From Manihot esculenta (taxonomy: Eukaryota > Streptophyta > Magnoliopsida > Malpighiales > Euphorbiaceae), in the NCBI RefSeq assembly GCF_001659605.2, contig NC_035161.2, forward strand, positions 62,001 to 126,000: a DNA stretch of 64,000 nucleotides, in the 5' to 3' direction. The notes beneath the pieces were generated by a model. It had not been told where the DNA came from and searched no databases. It saw only the letters and a program-made list of their open reading frames with translations. The first letter of the stretch is position 1. Each line of letters starts with the position of its first letter. This document shows positions 11,015-21,249 of the stretch, piece after piece. The position numbers and the translations under genes are program-made.

Positions 11015-13247
11015 TGTAATACCCGGCTAGAGTCCAGCATCGGAATTCTACTTTCCGGTGGCGTTCACGATGTCGGAAGTCTCTAGAAGGGTGAGATTTA
11101 TGTTTTTCTTACATGTTTTGCTATGTTCATGAAGTTTTAAGCATAAGGAAATGAGTTTTTGAGTGAAATGAACCAAGGCAGAAAAGCCAAGTTCGGCCGC
11201 CGAAGTTGAGGTTCGGCCGCCGAACATGCATGGCTTTCGGTTTCACATGTGGCCGCCGAAGGTGGTCTGGCCAGCCACCTATAAATGGCCCTCAGTCGGT
11301 TGAAGCGGTAGAGCACCGTTTCTTTCACTTGCTGAGGTGAAACTCTGTCCTTTGTGAGTATTTCTTCATGTTTTCATTAAATCATGCAAAGATTTGAGTA
11401 GTTTTTATGATCTTTTAAAGGTTTTAAGCTAAAAACTCAAAGTTGTGAAGTTTGGAGAGTTTGAAGGAGAGTTGCTCCAAAACTCCACGTGAGGATCAGT
11501 CATCTACTTGTTTTCACAAGGTAAGTGAAGATCCTGAGCTTGTTTGTATGTTTTCTGAAGGTTTTATGGGGTTTAGAGAGAGAGATGCATGGTTATGTGT
11601 GAGGTTTTGATGATTTTGTGCATAGAGCTTGTTTCTGTGTTGTTTGTGTTGTGTTTTTGTGGTTTTAAGGTAGTTTCTGACCCCTTTGCGCATATACATG
11701 AGTGTATGCAAGTTGAGGAAGTGTGGTGTGAAGTTGGAGAGGAGTTTGGTGCATTTGGCGAGAGGCAGGGCAAGTTTCTGCCCTGCTGATGAACTCAGGT
11801 TCGGCAGCCGAAGGTACATTCGGCCGCCGAACCCCTGAAGAGGTGTGAGGAGGTGGCTTCGGCTGCCCAAGCTTGCCCCCGAGCTTTTGGACTTTCGGCT
11901 CTGGAGGGAAGTTCGGCCGCCGAAGGTGCCGCCGAAGGTTAGAGACTTTCGTCTCTGGAGTGCCTTTTGGCCTCCGAAACTTGCCCCCGAAAGGGTTCGG
12001 CAGCCGAAAGTGGAAGTTCGGCCGCCGAAGGTGCTTGAGTTTCGTCTCTGGAGAGGACTTTCGGCCACCGAACCTGCCGCCGAAAGTGTTCTGTCCAGCT
12101 TTCCTTTGCATGCTTTGCATGGCTGTTAGAGTGAGTTTAAGGGGATTCTTGGGGAGTTTAATAGAGTTGTTCATAAGCTAGTTTGGTCCCTCATTTGCGT
12201 CTATCTGTATAGGTACAGACCAGAGGAACCAGAGAGAGCAGCAGTGAGTTCTGCTCCAGAGTTTTTAGAGCCTGCAGAGTCAGTCCAGTTAGCCAGAGGT
12301 GAATGGAACTAAACTTAACTCTTTTACTTGCACAATGGAATGTTTTAGCATATCTCATGCATCATGATTATACCATAGGTTGATTGCATTAGTATCCACG
12401 AATATGTTGCATTGCATCGGTATTTGATGATGTGGGTAAATGCTGAATGATCCAATAGTCTCAGACAGGAAGTCCAGGAGCCTTTGACTACGCCCTGGCA
12501 GGTATAGCAAAGTCCAGGAGCCTTTGACTACGCCCTGGCAGGTATATAGTAAAGTCCAGGAGCCTTTGACTACGCCCTGGCAATGGTAAGTACAGAGGTG
12601 TTATATACACATATACATATATGACAGGAAGACCAGGTGCTCGATTCTACGCCCTGGCACAGAGTTACTGGGACTATGTGGTGACAGGTTTACTCTTGAT
12701 GTGGCTTGTCTGTGCTATGGTGCGTTCCATGAGATCATATTTTACTGAGATGTTTTACTGTTCTACTCACTGGGCTATAGAGCTCATCCCACTCCCTTAA
12801 CCCCAGTTTTGCAGGTTCAGTATTCAGTGTACAGGGACAGTCCAGCAGAGTACAGAAAGAATAAAGAGATTTGTAATAGCTTAGAGTGGACATGTACTAT
12901 TAAAGAGATGTAATAGTTGTGTAAATGTGCTTGACTTAGTGATGTATGTTTTGTACATGATCTGTATATGTATATATGTTTTCCTGTATGTGAAAACCAG
13001 GCTTAACAGGTATGAGTTAACCCATCTAGAGCAAGCTCTAGTCAGGGATACAGAGTACAGAGTACAGAGATAGTGCATGCACAGGTTAAGCCTTGGTTCA
13101 GAAAGAGTTTGTATTTTCACAGAAAATGTATGATCATGTATGAGTTTACAGGTACACAGAGAGTATAGCAGGCTTGCTACGGGTTCTGGCGGCCTTAAGC
13201 TGACCTGAATCCTAGCGCCGGTGTCGGTCCATTTTGGGGTCGTTACA
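11015..13247 (+). repeat. 3' LTR of element B
   Basis: Same length as the 5' LTR, with about 24 mismatches by hand count. TATA box at about 11280. The ~40-bp minisatellite lies at about 12471-12585. The right flank GGCAT at 13248-13252 matches the left flank. Confidence 0.96.
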
Positions 13248-13252
13248 GGCAT

Positions 13253-14656
13253 GACTGGAGCTGCTGGCTGTACCACACTGCCTAAACTCATCTGCTAGGA
13301 TGGTGCCACAAAAGTCACCTGAGGACAATCCCGAGCAATATGCCCTTCCTGTCCACATCTATAGCAAGCTGTAGATCCCAACTGACAAGCTCCTCCATGT
13401 GGTCTTTCGCATCTTCTGCATACTGGATAAGTTGTGCCAGAGCTTGAGCCACTACCCATTTCCAGACTAGACTTAGCTTTACTCCAGAACTTCTTCTTCA
13501 TGCCTTTTACTCTATCCCATCTCTGGCTGCCTGAAGTTCCTGAACTGGGGGCCTTAGAACCCGAAGCCTGTGCCTTTGACTGTCTCTGAATATTGGCACT
13601 TGCTTCCATTTTCCTGGCTGCATCCACTATAGAGTGGAAACTCTCCTTCTCTGCTGGAAGAATCAAGGAAGAATACCTGGGATGCAATCTCATAGTATAT
13701 CTCCTTGCCTTCTTCTGATCAGTATCATAGGCCTAACCCACGTACTGTAGCAAATCCAGGAATTTATCTGTAAATTCATCAACACTCATCTCGTCTGTCT
13801 GTCTCAACTGCTCAAATTCTATGACTTTCATCTCCCTGGAGCTGTCAGGAAAAGCCCACCCTGCAAACTCATTGGCGAACTCTCCCCATGACATACTGTC
13901 CACCCTGGGCTCCATATAATTCTTGAACCATTCTTGAGCTTTCTTACACTTAAGTGTAAACCCTGCCATTTCAATGGCTCTGCTATCATCTGCTCCCAAC
14001 TCATCAGTGATCATCTTCACAGTTCTAAGATACTCAAATGGATCATCTCCTGGATTGAATTTAGGAGCATCCAATTTCAAGTACTCTGTCATTTGCACCT
14101 TACTTCCCCCAGAGGAGCTAGGTTGCTGTGCTGCAACAACAGGGGGCTACTGGTTCTGGTTGTGGTGGTGGAGGTACTGGTTCATTTAGCTCTAGCTGTG
14201 CTGCACTTGGATGAGTAGGGGAAGGTGGATACATAGGGTATGGTGGATAATAATGAGGATAAGGCATATATGGCATGTAAGTAGGATATGGGACAAAACT
14301 AGAGTACTCCGACATATCTCCCATCGGATACCCTGGGTCCTGAGGAAAGGCTGGATAACCAAACCCTGAGGTCTGAGCGCCTCCCTGCGACTCTCCCATA
14401 CCTTCGTCAGATCTGCCTACACTCATGCTTTCATCTCTAGACTGGTCAATCTCTATAGCCTCCCTCACTTCCTCTAATCTACCTCCTCTAACTGTACCTC
14501 TTCTGCTCTCGTCCACAAACCTTCTAGGGTCTATTGATGTACCTTCCCTGCTAGATCTTTGTGACCTTGCCTTGGCAATACAGGAGGACGAGCAGCTGTT
14601 CTCTCACTCTCTGGTGGGACTCCAGTCAATCGTGCTGATCGACGAGTTCCTCGCAT
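13253..14656 (-). pseudogene. Element A gag (broken)
   Basis: Minus-strand gag starting at the ATG 14656-14654 ([12 protein letters not shown]). A frameshift near 14565 and another near 14120 break it. Stop codons lie at 13733-13735 (TAG where B has CAA) and at about 13293 (TAG for Gln). The retrotransposon-gag domain (14098-13733), Pro/Tyr-rich region and zinc knuckle ([14 protein letters not shown], near 13340) remain recognisable. The frame resumes at 3574 on the other side of element B. Not functional. The stop at 13733 is identical in position and sequence to one in element I. Confidence 0.92.
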
Positions 14657-14858
14657 TTTAACTCTAAAAAACAACACATAACATAGCATATCAGCATATA
14701 GGTAACTCATATATCTCAATACTGCACATGCATAAATCATAGCATCAATTAGACAGGACGCAACATCTTATCCTAGTGGACATGATTCCCTATTGTGCTT
14801 GACTTCCTCTACCCTCTATGAGCCCGACACGCTCTCTCTATAGGTCCGATCATGTGAA

Positions 14859-14876
14859 CCTAGGGCTCTGATACCA
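14859..14876 (-). other. Primer binding site, tRNA-iMet type (A)
   Basis: The reverse complement reads TGGTATCAGAGCCCTAGG, three bases inside the 5' LTR edge at 14880. Confidence 0.88.
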
Positions 14877-14879
14877 ATC

Positions 14880-17134
14880 TGTAACGACCTCAAAATGGAC
14901 TGTCACCGGCACTAGGATTTAGATCGGCTTAAGGCCGCCAGAACCCGTACCAAGCCTGCTATACTCTCTGAGTACCTGTAAAATCTCATACATGCTCATA
15001 CATTTTCTGTGAAAATAAAAACTTTTCTCTGGCCCACGACTTAACCTGTGCATGCACTATCTCTGTACTCTGTACCCCTGACTAGAGCTTGCTCTAGATG
15101 GGTTAATTCATACCTGTTAAGCCTGGTTTTTCACATACTCTGTAAAACAGTTATATAAACAGACCATGTATACAAAAGATGTACAACACAAAAAGAACTA
15201 AGTCAAGCACAATTCTAATTTTATACACAACTGTTACATCTCTTTAATATTACATGTCCACTATATTCTATTACAAACTCTTCTCTCTTCTTGTACTCTG
15301 TTGGACTTCCCCTATACACTGTACACTGAACCTGCAAGACTGGGATTAAGGGAGTGGGATGAGCTCTATAGCCCAGTGAGTAGAACAGTAAAACAAGTCA
15401 TTAACACATGATCTTATGGAATGCATCATATCACAGACAATCCACATCAAGGGTAAACCTGTCACCACATAGTCCCGGTAGCTCTACCGTGCCAGGGCGT
15501 AGAATCGAGCACCTGGTCTTCTTGTAATATATGTATACGTGTATATAACACCTGTGTACTTACCATTGCCAGGGCGTAGTCAAAGGCTCCTGGACTTTGC
15601 TATACCTGCCAGGGCGTAGTCAAAGGCTCCTGGACTTCTCTATACCTGCCAGGGCGTAGTCAAAGGCTCCTGGACTTCTCTCAGAGACTATTGGATCATT
15701 CAGCATTCACCCACATCAACAAATAACTATGCAATGCAACATATTCGTGGATTCTAATGCAAACAACCTATGGCATACTCATGATGCATGAATTATGCTA
15801 AAAGCATTTCATTTCTCAATTAAAAGAAGTAAGTTGAGTTCCACTCACCTTTGGCTATCTGGACTGACTCTGCAGGCTCTGTAAACGCTGGAGCAGTACT
15901 CACTGCTGCTCTCTCTGGTTCCTCTGGTCTGTGCCTACACAGATGGACTCAAATGAGGGACCAAACTAGCTTATGAACAACTCTATGAAACTCCCCAAGA
16001 ATCCCCGTAAACTCACTCAAACAGCCATGCAAAGCATGCAAAGGAAGGCTGGACAGGACACTTTCGGCGGCAGGTTCGGCGGCCGAAAGTCCTCTCCAGA
16101 GTAGAAACTCATGCACCTTCGGCGGCCGAATCTCTACTTTCGGCAGCCGAACCCTTTCGGGGGCAAGTTTCAGGGGCTGAAAGGCACTCTAGAGATGAAA
16201 GTCTCTAACCTTCGGGGGCATCTTCGGCGGCCGAATCTCCCCTCCAGAGCTGAAAGTCCAAAGGCTCGGGGGCAAGCTTAGGCAACCGAAGCCACCTCCT
16301 CAGCACATTCGGTGGCCGAACCATTCTTCGGCAGCCGAAGCTGGGTTCATCAGCAAGGCAGAACCTTGCTCTGCCTCTCGCCAAAATGCACCAATCTTCC
16401 TCCAACTCAAACACCTCAACTCCTCAACATGCATACATCCAAGTATATGCTCAAAAGGGTCAGAAACTACCTTAAACCCCTACAACACAAAACATATAAC
16501 ACATATACAAGCTTTTCTCACAAAAATATCAAAAACACTCTCTTTTACCCTAATCATGCAACTCTCCCCCAAAACCTTAAAAAGCTTCCATAAATCATGA
16601 AAACAAGCTCAGGATCTTCACTTACCTCTTGAAACCAAGAAGATGAACGATTCTAACGTGGAGTTTTGGAGCAATTCTCCTTTAAACTCTTCGAACTTCA
16701 AAATCTCAAGTGTTTAGTTCAAAACCTTCAAAATAACATAAAAATCAATCAAACCTTTGCATGATTTGATGAAAACATGATGAAAACTTAAGAAGGACAG
16801 GGTCTCACCTCAGAAAGTGAAAGAAAACGGCAATACTTATCCTTTCAACCGACTGAGGGCCTTTTATAGGTGGCTGGCCAGACCACCTTCGGCGGCCACA
16901 CGTGAAACCGAAAGCCATGCATGTTCGGCGGCCGAATGTCACCTTCGGCGGCCGAACCTGGCTTTTCTGCCTTGGTTCTTTTCTTGCAAAAACTCATTTC
17001 ATTTTAGCTTAAAAACAGTAAAACATACCACATTACAGTAGAAAAACATAAATCTTACCCTTCTACAGATTCCGACATCCTGGATTCTACCGGACGATAG
17101 AAATTTCGATGCCGGACTCTAGCCGGGTATTACA
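14880..17134 (-). repeat. 5' LTR of element A
   Basis: On the plus strand this reads TGTAACGACC...GGGTATTACA, the reverse complement of the Tekay LTR ends. Length 2,255 bp. It has a TATA box (minus) at 16861-16868, a GCC-motif cluster at 16065-16345 and 16890-16960, and the AGTCCAGGAGCC minisatellite at about 15575-15680 in reverse. Confidence 0.94.
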
Positions 17135-19613
17135 CTGACTGGCTTGCATTCATCCTCCATGTGTATTCTATGTGTGCATGTGGAAGGAGAAATACCTTTT
17201 ATGTCGTCTATGGTCCACCCTATGGCTCCTTTGTGCTTTTGTAGTACTTTCAAGAGGCTTGCTTCTTCATGTTGGCTCAATTCATTGGACACTATTACTG
17301 GTAGTGTCTTGTCAGCTCCTAAGTACATGTATTTTAGATGGTCTGGGAGAGGCTTTAGATCTGATTCTGGTGCTTTCTGACTTGACTGCAAAGGAGGTGG
17401 TGCAGAGCTTGCTTGGGCTGAAGACTGAAGCGTTGCGCTGAGGATGGTTTCAGTCTGCGACGGAAGATGAGGTGAAGGATTCGGCGGTCGAAGGATGGCT
17501 GGATTCGGCGGCCGAAAGGCAGTAGAGTTCGGCAGCCGAGAGTCAGTAGAGTTCAGCGGCTGAGAGGTCATGGCTTCAGTCTGTGCTGGGGGCTAAGGTA
17601 AAGGATTCGGCGGCTGAAAGGGAGTGGAGTTCGGTGGCCAAAACGTCATGGCTTCAGTTTGCACAGGTCCTTCCTGAAGTGGTGCGACAGAGTTTTTCTC
17701 ATCCTATGCTTGCCCGCAATTTACCTGTTGGACACTACAGACTGTCTCTTTCAGTTTTGGTTCTTTCTGACTCTCAGTCCTGCAAAGATCATCATTCAGA
17801 ACATAATCTTGATTCTCATCAAATATTTCCTGGCTCAAGCAGTTAATAATATCAAGACCATAGACAGGGGACATATCATGTGGATATTTCATAGCATCAT
17901 AGACATTAAACTTAATCACTTCCCCTTCAAACTCCATAGTGAGAGTACCATCATGCACATCAATCTTAGTTCTAGCAGTACTCAAGAAAGGAAGTCCAAG
18001 AAGGATATCAGAACTAGCATTGCAACTATCTTCCTTAGTATCAATCACATAAAAATCTGCAGGAAAGACAAGTTCATCTACTTGAACTAACACATCTTCT
18101 AGAACACCTATGGGATAGACCACAGATCTATAAGCTAATTTGATCACAACTCTTGTGTCTTTCAGTGCAAATGCATTCAGAGATTTATAGATGGAAAGAG
18201 GCATGACATTTATGGATGCACCAAGATCACGTATGGCTTTCTTAATTCCAACATTCCCTATCTTACAAGAAATTGCAAACATACCTTTGTCCTTGCACTT
18301 AGTAGGGAGCTCTCTTTTAATAACAGCAGTGACAACCTCACCTACACTTACTTTCTCTCTCTCAGCAAGCTTTCTTCTGTTGGTACACAACTTTTTCAGA
18401 AATTTTGCGTACCTGGAAATTTGCTTAACGGCATCTAGCAGAGGTATGTTGATTTCCACCTTCTTGAAAGTTTCTAGGATCTCCTTTTCTTCCTTTTCTT
18501 TTTGTGTTCTTTCAAACCTCTTGGGAAAAGGAGGTGGAATCTGAAAATGTACTTTTTGATCAATCTTCTGCGCAGGTGGTGCTTCAGGTTGCGCTGGAGA
18601 GGCTTCAGGTTGCCTTGGCTTTGGCGCAACTTGTGTTTCAGAATGCGCAGGGAAGGTTTCAGATGGAGCATGCTTTGGTGCTGTTTGCTTTTCTTCCTCA
18701 TATCTTGCATTTTGAAGCTCTTTTCCACTTCTTAAAGTAATAGCACTGACATTTTGCCTGGGATTAGTTTCTGTTTGAGAAGGGAGTTTACCTTGGGTTT
18801 CAGAATTGCTTCCGAATGTGGCCATTAGATCTACTCGCTGATTGAGGCTTTGTATAGCACTTGCCATGGACTCCATCATCTTTTCAAGGCGTTGGATGGG
18901 ATTTGAAGGTGTTGGTTGGGCTTGGTTCCTTTGATAGTTTTGATGGTTCTGATTGTTGTTGGCCCTTCCGTAGCTGAAATTGGGGTGGTCTCTCTAACCT
19001 GGATTGTATGTGTTTGAATATGGATCATGTCTAGGCTGGTTGTTGTACCCTTCAATGGCATTAACTTGCTGGTTGTCTTCTTGCAGAGTAGGACATTGAT
19101 CAGTTGGGTGTCCTACATATGCACAAATACCACATGGCCTAGGTGGCTGGGCTATTTGAATCTGTTGAACAAGTCCTATGGCAAAATCTTTCATAACAGC
19201 TGTCAGTTCAGAAATAGTAGGTGAGCTTACCTCATTGACTCCTCTCAACATTTGCTTTTCTTCTCCATATTGCCTAGATGAAGCTGCAAGTGTAGAAATC
19301 AACTCTCGTATCTCCCTAGGTGTCTTGCATCTCCCTAGGTGTCTTGTCTGCAATGGATCCTCCACAAGCTACATATATGAATCTCCTTTCTGATGAGAGC
19401 AATCCTCCATAGAAGAACTGTATGAGGGACCTGTCTGACATATCATGTTGTGGACAACCTGTACATAGTCTTTTAAACCATTCCCAGTAATCATATAAAT
19501 CCTCAGTTGGTTTCTGTCTTATGCTAGTGATTTCTCTTATTATGCCAATTGACTTAGATGTTGGGAAGTATTTGTTCAAAAAGGTTTGGACCATATCATC
19601 CCAAGAGGTTATA
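17135..19613 (-). pseudogene. Element D gag C-terminus, protease and pol linker (broken)
   Basis: Continues the Athila gag left of the MITE. VQTFLNKYFP...EDLYDYWEWFKRL is a retrotransposon-gag signature. A CCHC knuckle CGICAYVGHPTDQC lies near 19120. The protease has an Athila-style active site RDLGASINVMPLS near 18230. The linker just upstream of RT (about 17250-17135) reads GWTIDDIKGISPSTCTHRIHMEDECKPV, diagnostic of Athila pol. A 19-bp tandem duplication (19310-19347) shifts the frame. Stops include TAG near 18992 and one near 17704. Between 17460 and 17650 the coding text is full of GCC-motif copies giving repeated RPPN/RLPN. Not functional. Confidence 0.85.
19310..19347. repeat. 19-bp tandem duplication in D gag
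   Basis: ATCTCCCTAGGTGTCTTGC is followed at once by a second copy with its last base changed to T. Nineteen bases is not a multiple of three, so the duplication breaks the gag frame. Confidence 0.9.
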
Positions 19614-19870
19614 GATTCAGGTAGGGGTGAGCACTATTCGGTTTAAACCGAAATAACCGACCGAACCGAACCGAACTAAAAGTTTGGTTCGGTTTTATTT
19701 TTAATTCGGTTCGGTTCGGTTTTAATTTTTTAAAAAATCGGTGATTTCGGTTCGATTCGGTTTTAGATTCAAAAATTTCGATTAGACCGAACCGAACCGA
19801 AATCACTAAACTACGTCGTTTTGAAATGTACCCTTATGAATCGACGCCGCTGACTCCTCACCTCACTGTG

Positions 19871-19980
19871 CTCTCTGGTCTCTCTCTCCACACAATCGAC
19901 GCCGCTGACTCCTCACCTCACTGTGCTCTCTGGTCTCTCTCTCCACACAATCGACGCCGCTGACTCCTCACCTCACTGTG
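19871..19980. repeat. 55-bp tandem duplication inside the hAT element
   Basis: Two consecutive 55-bp units begin at 19871 and 19926 (CTCTCTGGTCTCTCTCTCCA...). Part of the unit also occurs just before, at about 19839. Confidence 0.88.
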
Positions 19981-20071
19981 CCGGCGTCGATCGTCACTCT
20001 CCATGGAATCATCGGCCATCGCTCTCCAGTCTATCGGCTCTCCGCACCGTCTTCCTCGGTCCTTGGTCCTC

Positions 20072-20330
20072 GGCGTCCCTCGTCCCTCGTCCCTCGTCCC
20101 TCGTCCCTCGTCCCTCGTCCCTCGTCCCTCGTCCCTCGTCCCTCGTCCCTCGGCGTCCCTCGGTCCTCGGCGTCCCTCGGTCCTCGGCGTCCCTCGTCCC
20201 TCGTCCCTCGGTCCTCGGCGTCCCTCGGCGTCCCTCGTCCCCCGGCGTCCCTCGGCGTCCCTCGTCCCCCGGCGTCCCTCGTCCCCCGGCGTCCCTCCTC
20301 GTCCCTCCCCCTCGTCCCTCCTCGTCCCTC
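20072..20330. repeat. CCCTCGT minisatellite
   Basis: A run of 7-bp CCCTCGT units (about 20078-20150) passes into mixed CCCTCGGCGT, CCTCGGT and CCCCCGGCGT units. It is C/T-rich on the plus strand, and all three plus frames are open because of this composition. Confidence 0.9.
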
Positions 20331-20607
20331 AGTATTTTATTGATTTTTTATTTGTAAAAATTAAAATTAAAATATTTTAATTGGATTTTAGAATGAATGG
20401 GAAAAAAAAGTTTAAAAATCGAATCGAACCGATCGAACCGATCGAACTGACCGAACCGAACCGAACCAAATCGGTTCGATTCGATTCGGTTATTCCTCTT
20501 ATTCGGTTCGGTTCGGTTTATGTAAAATTCTATAATTCAGTTTTCGGTTATTTCGGTTCGGTTCGGTTTTGAACCGAACCGACCGAATGCTCACCCCTAG
20601 ATTCAGG

Positions 20608-21198
20608 TGGCAAATAAAATAACCAATCCTTAGCATAGTCATCTAATGAAAAAGGAAAAGCTCTTAACTTAACATGATCTTCAGAAATACCTTGAGGTCT
20701 CATAGATGAACAAACAATATTGAACTCTTTCAAGTGCTTGTGTGGATTTTCATTTTGCAAACCTCTAAATTTAGGGAGAAGATGAATCAAACCTGTTTTC
20801 AGTTCAAAGGGAACTGTCAAAGGTGGATAGGTGATGCAAAGTGGTGCTTGATCACCTACAGGTGTTGCCAATTCTCTCATGGTTCTTTCTCTTTGTGGTG
20901 GAGCTCTCACCGCTGGATTTTCTGGAATTATTTGGGCTTGGACAGCATGTCCATTATGGGCAGCAGGTGGTGCCTCACATTCAGCCATTGGTGCAAAGAT
21001 CGGTAGCTGGAGTAGAGAAGGTTCGGCGGCCAAAGGTTGAGGAGGTTCGGCGGCCGAATGTGTGGCAGAATGTTCGGCTGCACAAAGATAGTTTTCAGGC
21101 GCTTCTTCAGATGGAACCACTTGCTTTCCTAGTCTTCTGAGAGTGCATTCAATCTCCGGATCGTAAGGCAGAGTGTCCCTACGTTCAGATCTGGTCAT
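20608..21198 (-). pseudogene. Element D gag N-terminus (Athila)
   Basis: Starts at the ATG of 21198 (MTRSERRDTLPYDPEIE), an N-terminus shared by Athila gag proteins. It runs to residue ~197 (AKDWLFYLPPES), where the hAT element interrupts it. The frame continues at 19613. GCC-motif copies at 21020-21075 are read here as SAAEPPQPLAAEP. The gag would package element RNA; this copy is inactive because of the MITE and downstream breaks. Confidence 0.85.
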
Positions 21199-21226
21199 GA
21201 AAGAGAAATAAACAAGTTAAATCAAT

Positions 21227-21244
21227 TCCCCGGCACCGGCGCCA
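21227..21244 (-). other. Primer binding site, tRNA-Asp type (D)
   Basis: The minus strand reads TGGCGCCGGTGCCGGGGA, close to the tRNA-Asp primer site used by Athila/Tat elements. It lies about five bases inside the LTR edge at 21250. Confidence 0.82.
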
Positions 21245-21249
21245 ATTTT

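Larger units (their letters stand above)
3575..13247 (+). mobile_element. Tekay/Del-type Ty3 retrotransposon B, complete with TSD GGCAT
   Basis: A full-length 9,673-bp element. Both LTRs are 2,233 bp (3575-5807 and 11015-13247) and run TGTAAT...TTACA. GGCAT flanks it at 3570-3574 and 13248-13252. The primer site is at 5811 and the polypurine tract just before 11015. By eye the LTRs differ at about 24 positions with no net indel (~1.1%), so the insertion is recent. At a commonly used plant LTR rate of 1.3e-8 per site per year this would be roughly 0.4 million years; the rate is assumed. It lies inside the gag of element A in the opposite orientation. Confidence 0.97.
341..17134 (-). mobile_element. 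Tekay/Del-type Ty3 retrotransposon A, degenerate, interrupted by B
   Basis: An old chromovirus copy on the minus strand. Its 5' LTR is 14880-17134, followed leftwards by primer site, gag (14656-13253), the inserted element B (3575-13247 plus the duplicated GGCAT), then protease-RT-RNaseH-integrase (3574-341). The left end is cut in the integrase by an LTR of another element, so the chromodomain and 3' LTR are not visible. The gag text at 13253 continues directly into the text at 3574, inside one codon run (proline-glutamine-serine), which proves B is nested. A itself sits in the pol of Athila element D. The bases after 17134 are CTGAC, the presumed right target duplication; its left mate is outside the window. 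Confidence 0.93.
19622..20599. mobile_element. hAT-type non-autonomous element (MITE-like) in D gag
   Basis: 978 bp bounded by TAGGGGTGAGCA and TGCTCACCCCTA, a 12-bp terminal inverted repeat that fits hAT ends. GATTCAGG flanks it on both sides (19614-19621 and 20600-20607), an 8-bp target duplication as expected for hAT. Subterminal arrays of CGGTTCGGTT/AACCGAACCG occupy both ends. The interior contains a 55-bp tandem duplication and a CCCTCGT minisatellite and no transposase. A second member of the family lies at 51168-51638. Confidence 0.93.

Noticed and set aside
19923..20380. Three overlapping plus-strand frames rich in Pro, Ser, Arg and Val
   Set aside because: All three frames are open at once because of the CCCTCGT minisatellite inside a hAT element; a composition artefact.
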